Origin: Anadara kagoshimensis
Taxonomy: Eukaryota > Mollusca > Bivalvia > Arcoida > Arcidae
Length of the DNA: 64,000 bases
Direction of reading: 5' to 3'
Assembly (NCBI GenBank): GCA_021292105.1
Contig: CM037869.1
Coordinates: forward strand, 7,004,204 to 7,068,203
Made by a program: the position numbers and the translations under genes. The notes under the pieces are model-generated. The model had not been told where the DNA came from. It ran no database searches and saw nothing but the letters and a program-made list of their open reading frames with translations. Shown piece by piece: positions 44,559-55,009 of the stretch (position 1 is its first letter; the number at the start of each line of letters is the position of its first letter).

Positions 44559-45527
44559 TTACAAAAAAAATTCAATGTCTTGCGCTTCTATAGGGATGGT
44601 CTCGATCTCTTCTTCTTCTCTTCTCAAAGTGTCTCTCATCTCTCTAATGTCTAATATAATTTTTCCTTGTTGTTCCCTTTGAAATGTAAAGACATCCTTA
44701 ACTCCTCTGAGGCACTTGTCTAAAGCCTGTAGATTTCTATTTATTGCCCCTAACTGGCCATTCACAGTATTCTTAAGTTCGGTGATTTCTTTCTTTAAAA
44801 CAACGATATCTTCCGTCAGAGTATTTAGTTGAATCTTATTGAGTCTACAACAAGAACTTGATGACTCAGAACTGGAATTGGAGGGTGCTGGGGAAGTCTC
44901 CCTTTCTAAGTTTTCTGTAGTTTGTACTTGCATAGAGGTTTCCACTACTTCGACCTCCTGAGTTGCTTCCATCGGCTGTGGGGACACGGCAGCCATAGGT
45001 GCCCCATAATCCAATAATTGGTACAATATGGAGTCAGGATTCTCCAAATCATTTGGATCATCCACATATAATACCGTTGTTTGATTACTGTTAATTGGTG
45101 CAACTAATTGCTGTTCTTCTGGAAATTGCTGTTGCTCTGGAATCGTTGGCTGCGAGCTAACAGATCGACCGGATTTGGTCGTCCGCTCCGCCCACTCCGC
45201 CTTAGACTCCTCTGTGGACATGATCACATAATCATATCCCTCTTTTAATTCTCTTGGGTTCTCTGATTTATTAATAAATCTGCTATATTCCATCAGAGGA
45301 ATGCCACGTTCCTCACACATCAATCTATGTATGGTATACCCTTTCGGCCCCACATGTTTTCTGAACTGTTCCTCGTCCCTACATTTGTAGTTACAAAGAT
45401 TGCACCAATACGATGCTTGGTCTGCACTCATGTGCACTCTATATAGATGACTCTCCATCCTATTCTTCTGGTCCATGTACCCACACCCTTGATACAAACA
45501 TTTATACATCAAACCACGTTTACCCAT
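44559..45527 (-). CDS. Accessory ORF: C2H2-like zinc fingers plus coiled coil (322 aa), copy 2
   Basis: Identical to copy 1 through the coiled coil. The C-terminus here is RREEEEIETIPIEAQDIEFF, an acidic tail, while copy 1 has a basic tail; which is ancestral cannot be told from two copies. The first finger is Y-x-C-x4-C-x11-H-x4-H at residues 9-34 and the second C-x2-C-x12-H-x8-H. The likely acceptor AG is at 45534-45533 (minus), five bases before ATG 45527, preceded by a U-rich stretch. Conservation of the whole frame in two independent insertions argues that it is a real gene of the element. Confidence 0.8.
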   Translation of the reverse strand: MGKRGLMYKCLYQGCGYMDQKNRMESHLYRVHMSADQASYWCNLCNYKCRDEEQFRKHVGPKGYTIHRLMCEERGIPLMEYSRFINKSENPRELKEGYDYVIMSTEESKAEWAERTTKSGRSVSSQPTIPEQQQFPEEQQLVAPINSNQTTVLYVDDPNDLENPDSILYQLLDYGAPMAAVSPQPMEATQEVEVVETSMQVQTTENLERETSPAPSNSSSESSSSCCRLNKIQLNTLTEDIVVLKKEITELKNTVNGQLGAINRNLQALDKCLRGVKDVFTFQREQQGKIILDIREMRDTLRREEEEIETIPIEAQDIEFFL

Positions 45528-45654
45528 TTTTCCTACAAATATAAGTATTTATCATACCATAAATAAAATGAATAAATAATTTGATCACTACATTATTGAC
45601 ACTGTTCTGTAACATGTATCAGATTTTTTTTATAATGTGACATTAGATGAATAG

Positions 45655-45962
45655 CTCCAATAAGTAAATAACTCGATCATTGAATAGTTCTCCCGATGAC
45701 TTATGTTTTGACACCAATCAAAAGATGACATCTTTCAATAGCTACATACAGTACCACCTACACTGTTCTGCAACCATATCATTTTAAAATTTGAAATTAG
45801 ATGAACAACTCCAATAAGTAAATAACTTGATCACTGGATAATTCTTCTGGTTACTTATGTTTTGACACCAATCAAAAGATGACATCTTTCAATAACTGCA
45901 TACAGTACCACCTGCACTGCACTGCAATCATATCATCTTATAATGTAAATTAGATGAACAAC
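45655..45962. repeat. 154-bp tandem repeat between pol and accessory ORF, copy 2
   Basis: Same two-and-a-bit unit array as in copy 1. Confidence 0.85.
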
Positions 45963-46341
45963 TCCAATAAAGTCTTGCTTCAGTTTTTCTTCTTCTTTGA
46001 TTTGTGTCCCTTATCTCGGACATCTAAATCAGACCTGGTTACTTGCACAACTATACAACATGTACCCAAATATATATACCATCTCTCTTATGGCTATACA
46101 CTTTTGCTTTCATTGTCAACTTTTCTTTCTGCAGCCATATACTGGTAAAAAAAACAAGTTAACAAAAAAAACATAACAAGTATTTTAATGAAATTTATTT
46201 AGATTTACAGTTTTTATACAAAAGTCACTATAAGTGTTCCACAATTATAAATAAATCACTTAATGAACCAATTGTTCAATAAAAAAAAATCATAAATGAC
46301 CAATTGTTATCTGTATATAAAGTTAAAACCGTTCACAAGAG

Positions 46342-49300
46342 TTACTCCCCTTTAACCATTGCTTGATGGTTAAGTTTTTCTGCTACTTTTTCAGCTCTTT
46401 TCTTCCATTTTGGTGGATTTTCTCCTTTGTATGGCTTCAGTTTGTTATGATTAAGAACCTTTTGACTTCCTTTTTCATCAGTTTGTATTTTGTATGTTAA
46501 ATTATCTAATCTCTGAAGTACCACAAATGGACCATAATATGACGGTTGTAGTTTTGGCGTCTTTCCTTTTTTTCGCGCCTCGTTCAAACACCAAACTAAG
46601 TCTCCTGGATCATAGCTATTATGTGCCAACTTGACATCATAGCATGCTTTTCTTCTCTTAGCAGCTGCTTCTAAATTGCGTCTTGCTATTTCGTGTGCAC
46701 ACTGCATTCTATCTCTCAAATTGTCGACATATTCCCCATAGCTGGACATTTCTAAACCGATTTTTTCCCTACCGGTATTTCCATACATTAGTTCAACTGG
46801 TAATCTCACTTCTCTTCCTAGCATAAGCATATTTGGCGTTAGTCCCGTTGATTCTGATGGAGTTGCTCGATATGCCGCTGCTAGACATCCTAAATGAAGG
46901 TCCCATTCGGTATCTTGTCCCTTCAGATAAGCTTTAATCATTCTTATTAAAGTTCTATTAAATCTTTCTGCCTGACCATTACATTTCGGGTTTCTGGCAC
47001 TTGTTCTGGTCTTCTTAATTTCTAACATTGAACAAAGCTCTTTAAAAAGATCACTTTCATAGTTTCTGCCCTGGTCCGAATGAAGGCTAAAAGGGCATCC
47101 AAATCTACTAATAACTTCATTAAGTATAACTCTCGCCGTCGTCTCCGCTGTTTGATCTGGTACAGGAAAAACTTCCACCCATTTAGTGAAGTAGTCAGTG
47201 ACAACTAAAATATACCTATTTCCTCGTTCTGTTAATGGAAGTGGTCCTAGAATATCTGTTGCTAACCTGTCTAAAGGCGCTCCTACCAGCATAGTACCTA
47301 AAGGCGCTCTCGGTGTCTTTTGAGGCAATTTATTTTTGCACAAATATCACATTTTAGAACCCAGTTATTTACATCTTCCCGTAATTCAAACCAATAAAAA
47401 TGTTGAAGAGTTTTCTGTCTCGTTTTCTTAGTTCCCAAATGCCCAGATAACACTGCATTGTGCATCTGTAGTAATACTTCTTCTCTAAGTTTTCTTGGTA
47501 CTAACAGCTGTAAGTATTCGCCGCTTCCATCTTTCTTGTGGAACCTCTTATATAGTAATCCATCTTTTAATTCTAATGAATCCCATAAGTTCCAATAATG
47601 TCTACTCTCTGCACTCTTAGCTGTCATCTCTCGACTTGATGGTTTCTCTCCTTTAAGTTTTGCTTTTACTATTATCCCCATATGTACATCTTCTTGCTGT
47701 AGCTTACCAGTTTTAGCTATGTGTTGCGGATTGGTCAATGGTAACCATACATCTTTTCCTTGTTTTTCATTTATAGCGGTTGCTCTCTCTTTTCCCGATT
47801 TTGTTTTTACCGCCCTCAGAGCTCCATTCTCTTTGTAAATTTCTTCTGCTGAACTAATCCAGGAACTCAGCATTTCTCTACTGCGATTAGTACATTTCTT
47901 GCAAGGTCCGCATTTTAAATTGTCCATATTATCAACATCTGAACAGCTGCAGTCTCTAGGATTAAAACATCGACTTAATCCATCGGCATTTTGGTGTTTC
48001 TTCCCTGGTCTGTATTCAACATCAAAGTCATATGCTGATAAAATCTCTATCCACCTAGCTATCCTACTTTTTGGTTCCTTTAAACTAAACAACCATGTTA
48101 AAGCGTTATGGTCAGTTCTTACTTTAAAATGTCGGCCTAATAAATATTGTCGGAAATATTCTACAAAATATCGCAAAGCTAGCAGTTCTTTATCTGTAAC
48201 ACAGTAATTTTTCTCAGAGCGATTTAATGTTCGACTACCATAAGCTATTACTCTTTCTTTCCCTTCTTGAATTTGACTTAAAACACCCCCAATAGCGTTG
48301 TCGCTTGCATCTGTATCTAAAATGAATTCACCATCCATGTTAGGATATGCCATTATTTCGGGTCCTGTTAAAACGTTCTTTAAGTGTTGAAAAGCATTTT
48401 CACATTTATTAGACCACTCAAATTCTTTGCCCTTCTTAGTAAGATCGGTCAGCGGTTTTGCTAATTCAGCAAAATTCTTTATGAATCTTCTGTAGTAACT
48501 AGCCAACCCCATAAACTGTCTAACTTCTTTAACGTTGTTTGGTGTTTTCCACTGCATCACTTTTGAAACATTCTCGGCATTTGGTAACACGCCGTCCTTG
48601 TTCATCGATGTGTCCCAAAAATTCGACTTCGTCTTGAACTAATTGGCATTTATCTGGTTTCAATTTCAGACCGGCTCTCTTTATTCTTTCCAAAACATCG
48701 TCCATTCTTTGAATTAATTCGGGGAGGTTCTGTCCATACACCACTATGTCATCAAGATATATAAGACAGGTGTGCCACTGCATTCCCTGCAAAACTAGCT
48801 CCATGCACCGCTGGAAACAAGCACCACCTCCACTCAAACCAAACGGGAGGGTTCGAAATTCGTATAGACCATATTTCGTTACGAATGCTGTTTTTGGGAT
48901 GTCGGATTCTTTTACTGCGATCTGGTGGTAACCGGAAGTGAGGTCAAAAGTGGAGAAAATCTTAGCTCCCGCTACCGCATCAAGACAGTCGCGTACTCTA
49001 GGAAGTGGATATGCGTCTGTCCCTGGACCTAAAGAGTTGACCTTTCTATAATCTATACACGGCCGCACTTTACCGGATTTCTTACGCACTAGGCAAATCG
49101 GAGATGCCCACGGCGAACTTGATTGCCGAATGATACCCTGTTCTAACATTTGCTGAATCGCTTTTCTCTCTTCGTCGGCAAATGCGTGTGGTACTGGTCT
49201 CGGTGGTTGCCGGACCGGTCTAGCATCACCGTGTTGATCTCATGCTCAACTATATTCGTAAACCCCAAATCGGTTTCATTTTTTGAAAATACATCCCCAT

Positions 49301-50302
49301 ATTTACGTAGCAAATTAGCTATTTCTACTCTTTCTGTTTTTGTTCTATTTTTAGACGCTTTCTCGTACAGTTCTTTTAAATGGTCTGGCACGATTTCGTC
49401 TAACTTTCTTCACATGGTTTATACTCTGTAGTCTGTGTCCCTTCATTACATTTTCTTACTGTACTGGACTGTTGTTGATTGGCGATTTCTTCTTCCCTAT
49501 CTTCATTTTCTACCAGATTTGCTATATTGCTATCAATAAGCTCAGCTTCACCAACCACTTCATCTTGATTAATGGATACAACTTCTTCAAACGGATTCAT
49601 TATTCGAAGTTGAACTGTTGTTTTACATCTATTGTCTATCAATGTAGATGCCATAATAAGAGGATATCTGTTCTTAAAGTTTTCAGTAGATTCTATTAAA
49701 AATTCCTGTGTAGGCAACATTTCATCTGTTTCGTACCGCTCAACAAAAACGTCTATTACTATTTCACTTAGCCCTGGAATACGGCAGTGGTCTGCTGTAG
49801 TCACTCTACGAACTTTATTCGGTAGGCCTACTTGCGTGCATTTTATAACTTCGCCCCTCAACAGAATTTCTCCTTTACTCAACAGAATATCAGCTGGTCC
49901 ATCTTCATCATTCTGTAATATGTCAACACCAAGTAATCCCTCATCTTCAATTTCGGCAACTATTACTTCTTTTCTAATCTGTAAATCCCCTAACTGTAAA
50001 TCAAATTCTGCCTTTCCAAATTCTTGTAGTGGTAGCCCACTAGCGCCTGATAGCGTTACAGTTTTAACTAACTTTGGCCTTTTCTCCAATGGAATTTTGC
50101 TAAAAACTCTTTCGGATATAATTGTATTAGAAGCTCCTGTATCTGTAGTAAATATTAAATCTACCCCCTCAATTTTCCCTTTAATATATACACCTGGTGC
50201 TTTTGGCACTTGTTTTCGTATCAATGCTGAATTATTTTGATCAATACTCGTATTTTCTAAATTCGTTTCCATGTCAGCGGGGCGTTTTTCATTCAAGGTC
50301 AC
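46342..50302 (-). pseudogene. pol: Pol (protease-RT-RNase H-integrase), gypsy copy 2
   Basis: Frame blocks 50302-49400 (protease with TTDTGAS), 49391-49143, 49149-48529 (RT with CLIYLDDIVVYG), 48605-47298 (RNase H, integrase zinc site) and 47343-46342 (integrase core with ATDILG, HSDQGRNY and GQAERFN, plus C-terminal tail). The breaks are single-base: one C lost near 49407, one C lost near 49229, one T gained near 48605, one T lost near 47335. Copy 1 is open at each of these sites, so the ancestral element had one continuous pol frame. No chromodomain. Confidence 0.85.
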
Positions 50303-52356
50303 ATGGTTGCCCCTTGCAGTGACCTCTGACCGTTTACCGAATTATCATTGTATGCTTGTCTTCTGACTTCCGAGTCTTTAATTTCTGTATCTTGATTAAT
50401 ACTTGGTAAAAATGGCTGATTATTTACTTCTTGTTGAAGTGCTGCCCATGGTGTATTAGGCCCTTGATCATGCCAACCTCTATTCAAGTTTGCATAACAC
50501 TCATATGCAAAATGGCCTCGTCTTCCACATCGGAAACATTCTTTATTATTAGCATTTTTATTTCTCCAATCTCCGTTTCTTTTAGTATCCTGTGTCTTAG
50601 AGCTACATGTATTTAACTGTTGCTTCATTCCTTCTATTTCCTGTCTTAGTTGCTTCATATTCTGTAAAATATCTTCGCCGCTATCATCTTTGCTTTTAAA
50701 TCCGCTAGCTATATCGCTATTTTTTCTAACATTTCCTTTACTTGCTTTTTCTTCTGATTGGTTAAAACCACTTCCGGTATATCTTCCCGTGTTCGGTCCC
50801 TTAACCTGCTTAACTATTATTTCCTCGTTTTCCGAAATATGCTCATAATTTTCATCTGTTTTACTAGTTTTACTCTTAGCCCATTTGACATTCTTCGGCT
50901 TACTCATCCGTTTATCAGCACTTCTGTCTAACACCGGACGGTAGGGTGAAACTGATCTGGCATAACCACGTTTATTGCCTATCCTGTTATCATCGCCCAT
51001 ATTCCGATATCTTCTCTTTTTGTCGCGTGAACTGCGGTCGTAATCTCTGCTGTAACACGAGTCATTTTCAGTATCGCTGGAGTCACTTGGATAACCCATT
51101 GTTCTTCTTATTTTCCTATTCTTTCTGTCTATTAATGACGGTTGCTTCGTCTCCACAAAATTAACTGCATGATACACGGCTTCGTCCACATTTTTCGGCT
51201 CCTTTACATATTCCACCTGAACTCTGACCTTTTCGTCCTCTAGTCCAGCTAAAAATCTTTGTAACAAATCTTCTTCTCTGGTGTTACTATTGCGATTTTT
51301 GTATGCTTTGTCATATATTCTCTTTAGTTCCGCTGCGTATTCTTCAAAAGACTCGCCAGGCTTTTGGTTTCTTTTACTAAATTGAACAGCAAATGTTTTT
51401 GAAGTTTCAACTATTCTAAATCTGCTATTTAGCTCCCTAATTAAAGCTTCATAATCATCTAGAGTAGATGCTGGTAACTGGTTAAATACAAATTCACCTG
51501 CCACACCTTGTAATCTTGGTAATAATTCGTCTAAACGCTTTTCTTTGCTCCATTCATTCCGGTTACCAACAGCTTTAAATCTGTTAAACCATACATTCCA
51601 TCTCTCTTTTCCTGTAAATGCGGGAAGTTTCACTGAAGTCGATTCTGAGTTACAGCTTCTAGTTTTTCGAACTTTTATATGCACACTGCTTTCATCATTA
51701 CTATCCCCGGTATCGCTATCTGTGCTCGATTTGTCATCTGTGCTACTATCAGATACTTGGACATCACTTCTATGTGCCTGCTTGATCTTCTTGTTTATTT
51801 TTCGCGCGCTTTTTCTTTCCGTATAGACTTGGTCCGATTTGCTTTGTAAATCGCCAATCATTTGAAATACTCTCTCAAAATTTTCCGTATTTTTTTGATT
51901 CATTTCAGTTATTGCTCTGACCAATTCTCTGTTTATTTGATTTGTTTCTGTGATAGCCGCTTTAATTTCACCGAGACATTCATATTTCTGAGTAACATCG
52001 TCACTTCTTATATGTGGTGTTACTTGTCTCTGCATATCTCTGCTCGACGTTTGCTGTGGCGTTGTAATTCTCGAGTTACTTCCCCTACTATCGGTATCGT
52101 CATGTGTGGTTGCAGCTGCTTGATCACCTATACTATCAATCTCTTCATCTGTATCATATCTTGGTGATACACTTCTCGCACCTCTGGTTGGTTTTACAGT
52201 ATTACTCAAAACTGCGTCACCTTTGCCCATGCCCATGGCTTTATCGGCATTATCTAAAACCACGTTATCTCCAATAACTGGTTCCAGCTCTCCAACACCA
52301 TCTGTAATATCTGCCCTTCCATTCTGACTTCTTCGCCTTCTTTGTCTCTTTCCCAT
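50299..52356 (-). CDS. gag: Gag, gypsy copy 2 (685 aa, intact)
   Basis: Starts MGKRQRRRRSQNG. An acidic, serine-rich region with SSTDDKSSTDSDTGDSNDE is followed by a retrotransposon capsid-like domain beginning near residue 245 (VKLPAFTGKERWNVWFNRF) and running to about 390. A basic R/S-rich linker, a glutamine-rich helix (MKQLRQEIEGMKQQL) and a CCHC knuckle at C607, C610, H615, C620 follow. Packages the element RNA by analogy with other Gag proteins. The stop TGA overlaps the first codons of pol. At 685 residues it is long for a gypsy Gag; the extra length is the N-terminal acidic region. Confidence 0.88.
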   Translation of the reverse strand: MGKRQRRRRSQNGRADITDGVGELEPVIGDNVVLDNADKAMGMGKGDAVLSNTVKPTRGARSVSPRYDTDEEIDSIGDQAAATTHDDTDSRGSNSRITTPQQTSSRDMQRQVTPHIRSDDVTQKYECLGEIKAAITETNQINRELVRAITEMNQKNTENFERVFQMIGDLQSKSDQVYTERKSARKINKKIKQAHRSDVQVSDSSTDDKSSTDSDTGDSNDESSVHIKVRKTRSCNSESTSVKLPAFTGKERWNVWFNRFKAVGNRNEWSKEKRLDELLPRLQGVAGEFVFNQLPASTLDDYEALIRELNSRFRIVETSKTFAVQFSKRNQKPGESFEEYAAELKRIYDKAYKNRNSNTREEDLLQRFLAGLEDEKVRVQVEYVKEPKNVDEAVYHAVNFVETKQPSLIDRKNRKIRRTMGYPSDSSDTENDSCYSRDYDRSSRDKKRRYRNMGDDNRIGNKRGYARSVSPYRPVLDRSADKRMSKPKNVKWAKSKTSKTDENYEHISENEEIIVKQVKGPNTGRYTGSGFNQSEEKASKGNVRKNSDIASGFKSKDDSGEDILQNMKQLRQEIEGMKQQLNTCSSKTQDTKRNGDWRNKNANNKECFRCGRRGHFAYECYANLNRGWHDQGPNTPWAALQQEVNNQPFLPSINQDTEIKDSEVRRQAYNDNSVNGQRSLQGATM

Positions 52357-52432
52357 ATCTATTTTGTCTGTGATATTGACTAGTTACTCTGTTATAAGTT
52401 CGTTTCGCTGGATAAGCTTCTATTAAGCCTAT

Positions 52433-52448
52433 CCCACTTCTGACACCA
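52433..52448 (-). promoter_or_regulatory. Primer-binding site, gypsy copy 2
   Basis: TGGTGTCAGAAGTGGG on the minus strand, 12 nt after the LTR end; leucine-tRNA type. Confidence 0.85.
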
Positions 52449-53445
52449 AATAAAAACGTATGTAACGGTACACGGATCAAATAATCACTATCTGGTGATC
52501 AGACTGATTAAATGATCGGTCCGGATAATCGAGCGGGTTGTTACCAGTCAAATACCTATAATTTTACAACTAACTACGATTTTAAAATATACAATAAATT
52601 TATTTAACCCTAATAACTATATTATTTTATTATTCTTGTGCGTTCTTTTTTTAAATAAATTCTTCTACATCTGTATCTTTGTATCTTTTTTTTATCTGTG
52701 CTCTTTATCTCCCTTTTAGGACCCCTGTATAGGACCGGTACAGTTGTCTCCCTTGGTTTTCCGTTTTCTTCTCTCCACTGTGACTTCTTCTTTTTTAAAA
52801 TAACCGTATTATATTCTGTTTTATTCTTGAAACAGATAGGTTACTTTACTAAGCAATAGTGTCACATATCACGATTGCCTATCACCTGTTTATCTCCAAA
52901 TTATCTCATTTGGGAAAAATACTTAATTTCACCAAAATTAATACCCTCTATAAATACTCCCTAATTAATTTATTTTCCTTAACATATAAGCTTCAACTTT
53001 TTCTTCTTCTTCGTTAGGATATTTTTCTAATAAAATCTGAACATTAATTCAGTCTAAGACATGAGCATATTATTTCACTGTTATATGGAATTCGGCTGGA
53101 CCTCTCTTCTGGTCACCATTCCATTACTTTTATGGTTTAACTTCTATCTATTCTTCTTCCCTATTTAAATCTTGGAAAAATCAATTCGGTCTAAGAATTG
53201 AATTTCAATACGTAAGCATATCCATTATGCATTTCCCAATTATTATTATTTCACTTAAAATATATATGGAATTCGGCTGGACCTCTCTTCTGGTCACCAT
53301 TCCATCACCTCTCTTAAAATTAAATCTCGTGTTTAACTCTTTCTTTAAATTTCATAAAACTTCTTTGATTTGAAGGCATCGATGTAATCTTCACGTTTTG
53401 TAACCCCATTGGCCATTCTAATTAATACCAATTACAAAACGTAAC

Positions 53446-53456
53446 TTCTTACCTTC
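53446..53456 (-). promoter_or_regulatory. Strong splice donor in the LTR leader
   Basis: GAAG|GTAAGAA on the minus strand, GT at 53452-53451, about 77 nt downstream of the TATA box. Present in all four LTRs. It could join a short leader to the accessory-ORF acceptor (45533). Confidence 0.6.
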
Positions 53457-53528
53457 AAAATCTTTAATAATTCTTGACCAACGACAATGTCGGGCGAGCG
53501 AAAGAGAGCGAGTTAAAGAACGCGGCCC

Positions 53529-53535
53529 TTTTATA
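53529..53535 (-). promoter_or_regulatory. LTR TATA box, gypsy copy 2
   Basis: TATAAAA followed by GGGCCGCGTTCTTTAAC; transcription would start about 25-30 bp downstream. Confidence 0.75.
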
Positions 53536-53559
53536 CCCCGGTTGTCCAACAAGGGATAA

Positions 53560-53665
53560 CCTTGACAGTTGTCGGGAATCTGACATGATTGTCGGGTCGA
53601 CATAGCATTTGTCGGTTAACCCCAGTGCCATATGTCGGATGCCCAAAACAATCGTCGGATTCACT
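53560..53665 (-). promoter_or_regulatory. Array of CCGAC motifs upstream of the LTR TATA box
   Basis: On the minus strand CCGACGATT, CCGACATATGG, CCGACAAATGC, CCGACAATCATG and CCGACAACTG recur every 15-30 bp. The array is conserved in all four LTRs. Likely binding sites for a host factor; identity unknown. Confidence 0.55.
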
Positions 53666-54246
53666 ATTATTTGACTTCATGACTGAACGCCGCTTTGTAT
53701 TTCAATTCTCTGGTTATGTCTGTAATAAAATCTAAGGTTACCTAACATTATTGAACTTCAGTTTTATTGTTTCAGAAAATTATTTTCTAACCATTCAAAG
53801 GTATTCCCTACAACAACTTTATATTCAGTAGCGCCCTCTAGTGGGGATTTCCCGAGTTATCTTTCTTCATTCAGCTACCGTTATGGCGCGTGTGTTGACA
53901 AATGTGGAGTTTCAGTTCTAGTGACGATGTCTGTACCATCACAATAACATAAACCATGGTTTAAGTGTCATTGGAAGTTTGTTATTCCAGCCTAATAGTC
54001 CATATCTAACTCCGTTGTTTTACATAATCAGCAATAGAGAGGGTTTGTACACTACAGATGTGAAGATCGTCTTTTATATAGGCTAACTTGAAACTTGGCT
54101 TGCTGCCATGAATTTCTCAGCGTTGTGTTTCTCTCGGGTTCGAACCATAATAAAGATTATTTTCTCAATATTTCTGATTATACAAACACATTCCGTTTAT
54201 ATAATCCTTAACTTGACATAGCCGCCGGGCCATATCTCTACAATAT

Positions 54247-54445
54247 GTATATTTCATCCATATATTATCTACGAGATAACTGTCTAGAATAAAACCGTAT
54301 CTTTTACTTTCGAACATTGAGGTAATTTATGGATTTATTTTTCAATAAGAATTTATTAATTTTTCAAATCTCATCCCAAGGTTCTACTACAATTATTGAC
54401 ATGTATTCCTTGTTTCTCATCCCAAGGTTTCATTCACAAGACAAT
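54247..54445. promoter_or_regulatory. Putative promoter region of the olfactomedin-like gene
   Basis: 199 bp between the LTR and the start codon. No clear TATA box. A CTCATCCCAAGGTT motif is repeated at about 54371 and 54416. The 5' untranslated region presumably starts here, but the start site cannot be seen. Confidence 0.3.
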
Positions 54446-54500
54446 ATGGAGTATCGATACCAGATGATGTGTTTCATCTTCGTCTTGGAAGTTCACTCAG
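54446..54500 (+). CDS. Olfactomedin-like secreted protein, exon 1 (signal peptide)
   Basis: MEYRYQMMCFIFVLEVHS followed by one base of the next codon. A short polar start, a hydrophobic core MMCFIFVLEV and a small residue before the junction make a convincing signal peptide, so the product should be secreted. It ends in phase 1 at CTCAG|GTATGT. The next exon at 60590 starts with the two bases needed, giving ..VHS-G-SNKDLSG. The exon was found by looking for a signal peptide in matching phase and is not proven by transcript data. Confidence 0.6.
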
Positions 54501-54816
54501 GTATGTAGCGTTCACAGATATATTTTTATTATAATATTTCTAAAGCTTTTGTAACAGATGATTGATTTCCTTTTCTAGGAATGCGGCTTCATGACCTAAG
54601 TGGCCATGTGTTTAACTTAATTTGTCGGTTTTCAAAATTCTATTATATTGTTATTGGCGATATTATGTCCATTTTTACACACGAGACAGGTGTAGCTAGC
54701 TGAAGAAGAGGTTCTAACCATTCTAGAACACCCGACAATACTTCCCTGTTTAAAGTTTACTTGTTTAACCTAATTTACCGGCTTCAATTTTTTTTTACTT
54801 TGCTTTGAGATTTGGG

Positions 54817-55005
54817 TATCGAAATGGATTGCCATATTATTTAAAATAGACTTGTACTTTTGTTCTACCATGAAATTATGGAAAGGACGCAAATGGCGCA
54901 AATAAATGAAGTGCAAAACACTCCACGATCCATTTGCGCCATTCTCGTCCTCTCCATAACCCCACGGTAGAACAAAAGTAAAATTCCATTTCGTATATTA
55001 ACAAG
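54817..55005. mobile_element. Foldback repeat in intron 1 of the olfactomedin-like gene
   Basis: Left arm CGAAATGGATTGCC..TACTTTTGTTCTACCATG..AAATGGCGCAAA; right arm ATTTGCGCCATT..CGGTAGAACAAAAGTA..CCATTTCG. Arms of about 80 bp with mismatches around a short spacer. Non-autonomous foldback MITE. Confidence 0.7.
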
Positions 55006-55009
55006 ACAC

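Larger units (their letters stand above)
42675..54242 (-). mobile_element. 11.6-kb gypsy-type LTR element with accessory zinc-finger ORF, copy 2
   Basis: LTRs at 42675-44460 (3') and 52461-54242 (5'); ATAT at 42671-42674 and 54243-54246. Same gene order and orientation as copy 1, with gag and the accessory ORF fully open and pol broken by four 1-nt changes (near 49407, 49229, 48605, 47335). LTR-specific variants (AACTTCTTACC, GGATATTTTTTC) pair these two LTRs with each other and not with copy 1. Confidence 0.92.
52461..54242 (-). repeat. 5' LTR, gypsy copy 2 (LTR D)
   Basis: 1,782 bp. From the TATA position, U3 is about 0.7 kb and R-U5 about 1.0 kb. Its outer U3 edge lies 204 bp from the start codon of the olfactomedin-like gene, which is transcribed the other way. 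Confidence 0.92.

Noticed and set aside
44559..45527. Accessory ORF as an env gene
   Set aside because: No signal peptide, transmembrane segment or furin-like site; instead two zinc-finger motifs and a coiled coil.
30862..54242. The gypsy elements as Steamer-type (transmissible-cancer-associated) elements
   Set aside because: Steamer, as I recall, is about 5 kb with short LTRs of under 200 bp; these are 11.6 kb with 1.8-kb LTRs and an extra ORF.
30862..54242. One gypsy element duplicated by recombination between LTRs
   Set aside because: Such events share one LTR between copies. Here there are four LTRs, a unique 224-bp spacer and pair-specific variants.
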